32,394 bases of DNA from Candidatus Obscuribacterium magneticum (GTDB lineage Bacteria > Elusimicrobiota > Elusimicrobia > F11): contig JAJAPZ010000024.1 in NCBI GenBank assembly GCA_020523905.1, positions 1 through 32,394 on the forward strand. The letters run 5' to 3'. The notes below the pieces were generated by a model, which saw only the letters and a list, made by a program, of their open reading frames with translations, had not been told where the DNA came from and made no database searches. The position numbers were made by a program, and so were the translations under genes. Shown here in pieces: positions 1 to 5,306 of this stretch; within the stretch, counting starts at the first letter, position 1, and each line of letters opens with the position of its first letter.

Positions 1-21
1 ATTGGCTTCGCTCGCAATGAC
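1..21. repeat. Tail of a dispersed intergenic repeat
   Basis: The first 21 bases read ATTGGCTTCGCTCGCAATGAC. The same word with one change recurs at 10472-10492, and a degenerate inverted copy lies at 21618-21635. In the other two places it adjoins a long hairpin, so this is probably the end of a similar element cut by the window edge. It precedes the RNase R gene by about 200 bases. Confidence 0.55.
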
Positions 22-225
22 CTATTCCCAGAAATGATAGGAGACGGGGATTAAGATTCTCTTAAGTATTAGTAACGATATTGTAAAATTTCACTATGAG
101 CGGAAGGGCGGGAGATCCATCAGGGCCAAGAAAAACCACGGGAGGCGGTATTTAAAGATGGCGATCGTGTTGCCCAAAAGGCTTCAGCGTGAACTAGTTC
201 GATACTTCCGCCATTTGATTCTTCT

Positions 226-234
226 TGTTATGAT
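226..234 (+). promoter_or_regulatory. Extended -10 promoter of rnr
   Basis: The bases form TGTTATGAT, matching an extended -10 element (TG, one base, then TATGAT at 229-234). No good -35 hexamer stands 17 bases upstream (TTCCGC). The start point would fall about 7 bases after the hexamer, at or next to the ATG at 241. There is no Shine-Dalgarno sequence. Together these suggest a leaderless rnr transcript. This is inference from spacing only. Confidence 0.4.
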
Positions 235-240
235 GTGCTC

Positions 241-2346
241 ATGACCCATTCCGGCCGCCGTCCTTTCAAATCGTTTAAAAAGAAAAAATTCTCTCACCCA
301 TTCCGGTCTCATCCCGCGTCCCGGCCTCCGGCCGCTCACCAACGGACCGCTCATCCACGCCCATCCGGCCCGCCGATATATGTGGAAGGCGCTTTCCAGC
401 ACAAAGGTCAGTTTGGCTTTGTCCTGTCGGAGGACCCGCTCATCGGCGACGTGCTCGTACAGGGACCCAGTCTCCGGCTGGCGATGGGAGGAGACCGCGT
501 GCGGGCCCGAGTACTCTCCGCGCCTTCGGAAACCCGTCGCTCCGGTGAAATTGTGGAGGTGCTCACCCGAGCCCGCGAGACCGCCGTTGGAACCTTCAAG
601 CGGTTGGGCCCTATGGCGGTTCTCTCCACGCAGGCCGATGAAACACAAATTCGCATTTTGGATCTGAAGGGCTTTTCTCCCCGCGTCGGAGATCTGGCTG
701 TTGTCCGAATCACACGCTGGCCCACGTTGAAAGAGCCGGCCGCCGGTCAGCTCACGGAAGTGTTGGGGTCTCGGGACACCCCTGGGGTCGACCTGGCCGC
801 GGTCATCCGACAATATGAGCTTCCGCAACGATTTCCTCCCGCGGCGGAACGAGAAGCGGACGCCTTCGGAACGGAGGTCCCGGAGGACGCGTGGCGGGCG
901 CCGGGCCGCGAATTGTTTTTTGATCAGCGTGTTTTTACGATCGACGGAGCTGACGCCAAAGATTTTGATGATGCCGTGTCTCTCGAACCTTTGGCGGACG
1001 GCTGGCGGCTCGGCGTGCATATCGCCGATGTGGCGCAGTATGTTCGGGAAGGATCCGTTTTGGACCACGAAGCGCGCCGCCGCGGAACAAGCGTGTATTT
1101 CACCGGAAGCGTTTTACCGATGCTTCCCTCTCCGCTCTCCGACGGTTTGTGCAGCCTACGGCCGGATGTTGTTCGGCTGACGGTTTCCTGCGTGATGGAG
1201 ATAGACCGAGACGGACGGGTGAGACGCGAGCGGGTGGTGGAGAGCGCGATCCGAAGCGCCCGGCGGTTTACCTATGACGAGGTGGAAACGATTTTGACCG
1301 GCGGGAACCTCCCGGGGCTTGATTCCGCGATTCTCTCCGACGTGAGAGAGATGGGCCGCTTGGCGCGGCTCTTGAGAGAAAAACGTTTCGCCCGGGGGTC
1401 GCTCGACTTTGATTTTCCTGAACCCGAGGTCATCACCGATTTGGACGGCCGTCCCATCGATATCCGCCGACGCGCCCGTCTGGAGGCCCACCGGCTGATT
1501 GAAGACTTTATGCTTCTCGCCAATGAGACCGTTGCCCGGACCATGCGCCAGCAGCCGTTTCTCTATCGGATTCACGAAACGCCGGACCCGGCCCGCATGG
1601 AGAAATTAAAAAAGTCGTTGGAAGGGGTGGGGATCCGCCTCCCGCAGGATAAAGACCCGTCGCATCCGTCGGCTCTCAGCGCCGTTCTGGCGGCCAGCGA
1701 AGGCACGCCGCTTCAGCCGCTGGTGCATCTCATGGTTCTGAGGAATCTGAAGCAGGCGATGTATTCTCCGGTCAACAAGGGCCATTACGGGCTGGCGTCC
1801 GAGTGCTACACGCATTTCACCTCTCCCATCCGCCGCTATCCGGACCTGATCGTCCACCGGCTTCTCAAAGAACGTCTGCGCGGCAGCGAACGCAGAGACC
1901 ATTGGACGAGCGCCCTTCCCGGCCTCTGCGAGCATGCCTCCAAGCGCGAACGTGTTGCGGTGGACGCCGAACGGGAATTTCTGGATATTCAGAAAACCCG
2001 GCTGATGGAGCCGCATGTGGGCGAAATTTTTAACGGCGTCATCTCAACGGTGACGAACTTCGGGTTTTTTGTACAGCTCGATGAATTTTTCGTCGAAGGG
2101 TTGGTGCACGTGAGCCATCTCGGCCGTGATTATTTTATTTTCGACGAATTCCGCATGACGCTGGTCGGCCGGCGCACGGGGCGGGTATTCGCCGTGGGGC
2201 AGAAAGTGAAAGTCCGGCTGGCGGCGGCCAACATCCTCAAACACCAGTTGGATCTGGAGCTCTTAAGCGACAAGGCGGTCGGCCGGACGCCTCATCCGAA
2301 ATCTCAAAAACCCCCCCATCCCCCTCGTTCCCACGCCCGCCGCTAA
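241..2346 (+). CDS. rnr: Ribonuclease R (RNase II/R family 3'-5' exoribonuclease)
   Basis: This is a processive 3'-to-5' exoribonuclease that degrades structured RNA in the cytoplasm. The N-terminal ~45 residues are rich in Lys, Arg, His and Pro and look disordered. Cold-shock-type OB domains follow (roughly 45-200), then the RNB catalytic domain. RNB carries the metal-binding DFDDA motif (about residues 241-245) and the HFTSPIRRYPDL signature (about 525-536). A C-terminal S1 domain (about 594-670) starts at GEIFNGVIS and is followed by a short basic Pro-rich tail. About 701 residues is normal for RNase R and longer than typical RNase II. A GTG at 235 is in frame but directly abuts a -10-like hexamer, so the ATG at 241 is preferred. 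The gene stands alone; a decayed NYN gene follows within 40 bases. Confidence 0.93.
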   Translation: MTHSGRRPFKSFKKKKFSHPFRSHPASRPPAAHQRTAHPRPSGPPIYVEGAFQHKGQFGFVLSEDPLIGDVLVQGPSLRLAMGGDRVRARVLSAPSETRRSGEIVEVLTRARETAVGTFKRLGPMAVLSTQADETQIRILDLKGFSPRVGDLAVVRITRWPTLKEPAAGQLTEVLGSRDTPGVDLAAVIRQYELPQRFPPAAEREADAFGTEVPEDAWRAPGRELFFDQRVFTIDGADAKDFDDAVSLEPLADGWRLGVHIADVAQYVREGSVLDHEARRRGTSVYFTGSVLPMLPSPLSDGLCSLRPDVVRLTVSCVMEIDRDGRVRRERVVESAIRSARRFTYDEVETILTGGNLPGLDSAILSDVREMGRLARLLREKRFARGSLDFDFPEPEVITDLDGRPIDIRRRARLEAHRLIEDFMLLANETVARTMRQQPFLYRIHETPDPARMEKLKKSLEGVGIRLPQDKDPSHPSALSAVLAASEGTPLQPLVHLMVLRNLKQAMYSPVNKGHYGLASECYTHFTSPIRRYPDLIVHRLLKERLRGSERRDHWTSALPGLCEHASKRERVAVDAEREFLDIQKTRLMEPHVGEIFNGVISTVTNFGFFVQLDEFFVEGLVHVSHLGRDYFIFDEFRMTLVGRRTGRVFAVGQKVKVRLAAANILKHQLDLELLSDKAVGRTPHPKSQKPPHPPRSHARR

Positions 2347-2381
2347 AGACGGTTTCTGCAGGGCGTCCGATAACTACATGA

Positions 2382-2672
2382 GTTGTCACTGTTGTTTTTG
2401 ATGGGTTTGCGGCCAAGATCAAAGGGCTTCGCCTGGCTGTGGTCCGTCTCGTTTTTTCAGGTGACCGGGATGCCGATACTGTTATCAAAGAATGGGTGGC
2501 TGAACTTTCGAACCCGAGAGATGCGGTGGTGGTCACCAACGATCGCGGCATTTACGCGGCCGTGCGCGGCAGTGGAGCCCAGGTGATGTCGTGCAAGGAT
2601 TTTTTTCTTCTTGGAATCAAAAAAACGGTCCATCGCAAAAGAGACGCGTTGGATTCGGTGCCTGTGGAATGA
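2382..2672 (+). pseudogene. Remnant of a YacP-like NYN-domain nuclease gene
   Basis: An open frame directly after an in-frame TGA (2379-2381) encodes VVTVVFDG, then VVRLVFSGDRDADTVIKEW, then VVVTNDRGIYAAVRGSGA and VMSCKDFF. This order matches the second half of the YacP/DUF901 NYN (PIN-like) RNA-binding or nuclease family, including the acidic TNDR motif. The first half, with the usual LIDGYN motif, is absent. An adjacent frame reading DNYMSCH may be the frameshifted lead-in. No good start codon or ribosome site precedes the conserved part; a GTG at 2439 would give only 77 residues. The likeliest reading is a gene truncated at its 5' end, close behind rnr. A short expressed C-terminal protein cannot be excluded. 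Confidence 0.6.
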
Positions 2673-2794
2673 GACGATTCGAGTCAAGCTTCTCTCTGTG
2701 ATAGGTCAAACTATGCTCCGATGGTAGCAAATTTGATAAATTGCCAACCTCGCGATACTCCCATGATGACGAGAACAGGAAGACGATAACGTGC

Positions 2795-2833
2795 GGAGGG
2801 ATGGCTGAGCGGTCGAAAGCGCGCGCCTTGAAA
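2795..2833 (+). pseudogene. 5' half of a tRNA-Ser(UGA), broken at the anticodon loop
   Basis: GGAGGGATGGCTGAGCGG begins a clear serine-type tRNA: acceptor strand, D arm, then a CGCGC anticodon stem and the CTTGAAA loop (anticodon TGA) ending at 2833. The next bases are ATTGA instead of the required GCGCG, and no variable arm, T arm or acceptor 3' strand follows. It differs at several positions from the intact tRNA-Ser(UGA) about 1 kb downstream, so it is not a simple duplication. Breakage at the anticodon loop fits the usual crossover site of tRNA-targeting tyrosine integrases. Confidence 0.7.
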
Positions 2834-2922
2834 ATTGAAAAACAGTCAAACCTACCGCACTTTTCCTTCGAGGCGACTGTTACTGATGTTCCGGGATATA
2901 GCTGTAAATTTACAGGTTGGTT

Positions 2923-2937
2923 GTAAAGGGTTGTAAA
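2923..2937 (+). repeat. GTAAAGGGWTGTAAA repeat, copy 1
   Basis: GTAAAGGGTTGTAAA lies 13 bases before the EamA start codon. A copy with one mismatch precedes the next gene at 3398-3412. The role is unknown; it could be an integrase arm-type site, a shared regulatory word or a trace of duplication. A small TGTAAATTTACA palindrome lies just upstream (2903-2914). Confidence 0.45.
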
Positions 2938-2950
2938 CAGAGGAGATTGA

Positions 2951-3382
2951 ATGAGATGGTATAGCTATGCCGTAGCCGCCGCCCTGCTTTACGGGCTACA
3001 CCAGATTTTCACCAAGCTCGCCTCCAAGTACATTGGAGATGGTTTGGGTGCTTTTGTGGTTGAGTTGGCGGCCGCTATCATAATTCTCTTTTATCTTGGT
3101 TATCTTCGATTCAGCGGAAGTTGGAATCAACAAATGACAGCCCCCGGTGTTATGTACTCAGTCTTGGCCGGAATCTGTGTGGGTATCGGCACTATCGTTT
3201 TTTTTCTCATGTTTCAAAAAGGCGGGCCATTATCGGCCGTACCGATGATTCTTGCGGGAGGTGCCGCTATGATGGCTGTGGTTGGAATGTTTATTCTGGA
3301 TGAATCACGAAACTTTTCCAAGATTCTCAGTGTGGTTCTATCCATTGTTGCCCTTGTTCTTCTCAAATTTTCTGGAAAGTAG
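2951..3382 (+). CDS. Small EamA/DMT-family transporter (single repeat)
   Basis: A 143-residue, very hydrophobic protein with about five membrane segments. It has the EamA look: an N-terminal helix with ALLYGLHQIFTKLAS, a Gly-rich fourth segment, then PLSAVPMILAGGAAMMAVVG and an acidic ILDES turn before the last helix. Full DMT transporters carry two such repeats over about 300 residues; 140-residue single-repeat forms are known and are thought to pair up. The substrate is unknown. A strong ribosome site (AGAGGAGA) precedes the ATG at 2951. It sits between a broken and an intact tRNA-Ser gene, with an internally deleted methyltransferase downstream in the same direction, and appears to be acquired cargo. 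Confidence 0.75.
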   Translation: MRWYSYAVAAALLYGLHQIFTKLASKYIGDGLGAFVVELAAAIIILFYLGYLRFSGSWNQQMTAPGVMYSVLAGICVGIGTIVFFLMFQKGGPLSAVPMILAGGAAMMAVVGMFILDESRNFSKILSVVLSIVALVLLKFSGK

Positions 3383-3397
3383 GACAGGGTTCAAGAC

Positions 3398-3412
3398 GTA
3401 AAGGGATGTAAA
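3398..3412 (+). repeat. GTAAAGGGWTGTAAA repeat, copy 2
   Basis: GTAAAGGGATGTAAA ends 3 bases before the methyltransferase ATG at 3416 and matches the copy ahead of the EamA gene at 14 of 15 bases. Being so close to the start codon, it occupies the position of a ribosome site; AAAGGGA could be read weakly as one. Confidence 0.45.
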
Positions 3413-3415
3413 GTC

Positions 3416-3796
3416 ATGGAACGCAAGAAACATTGGGAAACAATTTATGAAACCAAATCACCCACAGAGGTGAGCTGGTATCAATTACATCCAACGAAGT
3501 CTCTCGAATTTATTCGGGGCGTAGCACCTGACCAAAACGCTCAGATTATTGACATCGGCGGCGGCGCTTCAACTTTGCTGCGCTCATTGAAACCAAAAGG
3601 GGATTTTCTCATAGCCACCTTCGCCAGCGATGGACCGCCTCGTTGCAGTGGTTTGGATGTTGTGCGATATTCCGTAGAGGTTCTTCAACAGGAATTTGGC
3701 AAGGAGTTCCAGTTGATAAAAAGTATGGAGGAGGTTCATCAAACTCCTTTTGAGACAGAACAAAAATTTATCTATTGTCATTTTCAAAGAAAGTGA
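3416..3796 (+). CDS. Class I SAM methyltransferase with an internal in-frame deletion
   Basis: The 126-residue product opens with MERKKHWETIYETKSPTEVS and the SAM-binding motif I IDIGGGAS (residues ~45-52), typical of a roughly 200-residue family of small class I methyltransferases. Directly afterwards it jumps to LRSLKPKGDFLIATFASDGP and ends with HQTPFETEQKFIYCHFQRK, the family's C-terminal third. The part expected in between, about 75-80 residues with the acidic motif II and the motif IV region, is missing, yet the frame stays open. The product therefore lacks much of the cofactor pocket and is probably inactive, in effect a pseudogene. It follows the EamA gene by 33 bases, same strand. 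A working minimal protein is possible but unlikely. Confidence 0.7.
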   Translation: MERKKHWETIYETKSPTEVSWYQLHPTKSLEFIRGVAPDQNAQIIDIGGGASTLLRSLKPKGDFLIATFASDGPPRCSGLDVVRYSVEVLQQEFGKEFQLIKSMEEVHQTPFETEQKFIYCHFQRK

Positions 3797-3860
3797 GGAC
3801 ATGCGCACGAGCAGAAGGAGATTGATTTTTATTTTCATATTGTAATTACAGTATGTTTTT

Positions 3861-3947
3861 GGAGAGGTGCCTGAGCGGTTGAAAGGGCTCGCCTTGAAAG
3901 CGAGTAGGGTCGAAAGGCTCTCGGGGGTTCAAATCCCTCCCTCTCCG
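3861..3947 (+). tRNA. tRNA-Ser (anticodon UGA)
   Basis: This is an intact class II tRNA of 87 nt. Acceptor GGAGAGG (3861-3867) pairs with CCTCTCC (3940-3946), with discriminator G at 3947. The anticodon stem CTCGC/GCGAG encloses loop CTTGAAA, giving anticodon TGA. A long variable arm follows, then a T arm with loop TTCAAAT. CCA is not encoded. It has the same anticodon as the half tRNA at 2795-2833 and may replace it. The 147 bases from its end to the palindrome at 4095 hold no gene I recognise. Confidence 0.95.
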
Positions 3948-4094
3948 TATTTGGAAGCGATTCTAATGCCTTGGTTATTGAACCGAAAGGCGAAGAAAAC
4001 ACTGAACTAATTTCCGGTCGATAGAACCTCGACAGGTGGACAATCCCTTTCTGTAGTTGGGTCACCAAATACGCCTCCTGCACAAACCCCTTGC

Positions 4095-4129
4095 TATAGT
4101 TGATAGTTTACAGTAAACTATCAACTATA
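4095..4129. promoter_or_regulatory. Perfect 35-bp palindrome, probable autoregulatory operator
   Basis: Left arm TATAGTTGATAGTTTAC and its exact reverse complement (17 bases each) surround a single central A at 4112. The palindrome ends 7 bases before the ATG of the wHTH-ATPase gene and overlaps plausible promoter hexamers: TTGCTA (4091-4096) with TAAACT (4114-4119), or a TATAAA at 4126-4131 that would give a leaderless transcript. This is the expected place and shape for an operator bound by a homodimeric winged-helix protein, most simply the product of the next gene. Confidence 0.7.
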
Positions 4130-4136
4130 AATAACA

Positions 4137-4913
4137 ATGAAAACCCAGACTCGTTCTCAAATACTCAAAATAATAGAGAAAAATGGAAAAGTTCGGCCGT
4201 CCGAATTGCGTGAATCCTTGAATATTTCCGCTCAAGCCATCCACCGCCACCTACGGAGTCTTACCGAGCAAGGAATTGTGGAAGCCAAAGGGTCAGCTCC
4301 TTTTACTCAGTACGCGTTGGCTGGGGTGCTGGATTTCGAAGCGGTTTCCAGTTGGGTGAATGCACCAACGCTGACCAAAAGCCCCGAATCTTTGGTGTGT
4401 GAAACGCGGGAGATTTTGACCGCCAGATTACCCCATCTGAAATCCTTCGTCAGAAATGGGTTGCCGGAGAGCGATCTCCCGCTCGTCATTGCCACGGCGG
4501 GTGAAGTCGGGAACAACTCGTTCGACCACAATCTTGGGCAATGGCGGGACGTTCCCGGCTGCTGGTTTGAGTCCCAAGTCACCGGGGGACATCTCTGGAT
4601 CTGTATTGCAGATAGAGGCCAGGGCATCTTCCAGTCGTTGGTCAAAGTTCTTCCCCATCTGGCGGACGACCAGGCCGCTCTAAAAGCTGCGTTCGAAACA
4701 ATCATCTCCGGACGAGCCCCGGAGCAACGCGGCAATGGACTCAAGTTTGTCAAACAAACCCTCTCGACGACGCCGGGCGGCGGCCTCGCCTGTATTTCAG
4801 GAACCGGGCGTGTTACCTATGGAGAACAAGGCGAAAAGTGCGTCGCCCTTTTAAACAAACATTTCACTGAAGTTGAGGGCACCATCACTCTCATGATTTG
4901 GAGACTCAAATGA
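4137..4913 (+). CDS. Winged-helix DNA-binding protein fused to a GHKL (HATPase_c) ATPase domain
   Basis: The 258-residue protein joins two domains. Residues ~1-70 form a winged helix-turn-helix (ILKIIEKNGKVRPSELRESL, then SAQAIHRHLRSLTEQGIVEA). Residues ~85-258 form a GHKL/Bergerat ATP-binding domain with an N box (E123, N126, N127 in GEVGNNSFDHN), a G1 box (IADRGQGI, D159) and a G2 box (RGNGLKFVK, residues 198-206). No histidine-kinase phosphoacceptor region is seen. The domain resembles anti-sigma-factor-type kinases such as SpoIIAB/RsbW, but no sigma factor is near. It overlaps a STAS-like gene by ATGA, so the two are translationally coupled and probably form a partner-switch pair. A 35-bp palindrome precedes it. 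There is no Shine-Dalgarno sequence. Biological function is unknown. Confidence 0.8.
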   Translation: MKTQTRSQILKIIEKNGKVRPSELRESLNISAQAIHRHLRSLTEQGIVEAKGSAPFTQYALAGVLDFEAVSSWVNAPTLTKSPESLVCETREILTARLPHLKSFVRNGLPESDLPLVIATAGEVGNNSFDHNLGQWRDVPGCWFESQVTGGHLWICIADRGQGIFQSLVKVLPHLADDQAALKAAFETIISGRAPEQRGNGLKFVKQTLSTTPGGGLACISGTGRVTYGEQGEKCVALLNKHFTEVEGTITLMIWRLK

Positions 4914-5188
4914 AAGTCGAAGTAAGGAAATTCGGAGAAATCCTCACTTCTCGACCCGCCGGTCGGGAAGCGGGGCTGACAATCAAAGCTTATTTCAAAC
5001 CAGAACCGGGCGACCTTATCGAGCTCGACTTCAGCGGTGTTCTTGCCATGGGTCCTTCCTGGCTGGATGAGGTGCTTACCGTCTTGCGTAATGAGTATGG
5101 AACAGAGCGCGTGGTTTGCATCCCGAGCGAAAATGCCTCTGTCACTGAGTCTCTGAGAATTATCGAAAAGCAACGTGGTAGGGAGTGA
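4910..5188 (+). CDS. STAS-like domain protein (DUF4325 type)
   Basis: The 92-residue protein starts at the ATG in the ATGA overlap with the upstream ATPase gene; an in-frame TTG at 4898 is less likely. The sequence runs VRKFGEILTSRPAGREAG, then DLIELDFSGVLAMGPSWLDEVL, resembling the STAS-like DUF4325 fold: a beta strand with the LDFSGV motif, then a helix beginning GPSW near where STAS antagonists carry their phosphorylated Ser or Thr. By analogy with SpoIIAA/SpoIIAB it may be phosphorylated by, or bind, the GHKL domain of its partner. That role is inference. A 37-base palindrome lies 45 bases beyond the stop. Confidence 0.72.
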   Translation: MKVEVRKFGEILTSRPAGREAGLTIKAYFKPEPGDLIELDFSGVLAMGPSWLDEVLTVLRNEYGTERVVCIPSENASVTESLRIIEKQRGRE

Positions 5189-5233
5189 TGAATCAACCTT
5201 TGTGTCAGGATGGGCACATATTCCCGGCACATC

Positions 5234-5270
5234 CTTTACAGATTGAAAGTTGTACTTTCAATCTGTAAAG
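5234..5270. promoter_or_regulatory. Perfect 17-bp-arm palindrome between convergent genes
   Basis: CTTTACAGATTGAAAGT (5234-5250) is mirrored exactly at 5254-5270 around TGT. It lies between the convergent ends of the STAS-like gene and the HEAT-repeat gene. Neither strand has a T run after the hairpin, so it is not a classic intrinsic terminator, though it may still slow polymerase. Its size resembles the operator palindrome at 4095-4129, but the half-sites are not the same. Confidence 0.6.
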
Positions 5271-5306
5271 ATGAAATGGTTGGTGGAGTGACAACGGCTC
5301 CGACGT

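Noticed and set aside
2741..2926. 61-codon open frame over the half tRNA-Ser
   Set aside because: It reads through the tRNA sequence (MAERSKARAL is a known tRNA-derived artefact) and has no ribosome site.
2795..3947. A group I intron inside tRNA-Ser
   Set aside because: The downstream tRNA-Ser has its own complete 5' half, and its 3' anticodon stem (GCGAG) does not pair with the CGCGC of the broken half; no intron-like core or matching 3' half is seen between them.
3835..4083. Minus-strand open frame with EREGFEPPRAFRPYSLS
   Set aside because: This is the antisense translation of the intact tRNA-Ser, a common false gene.
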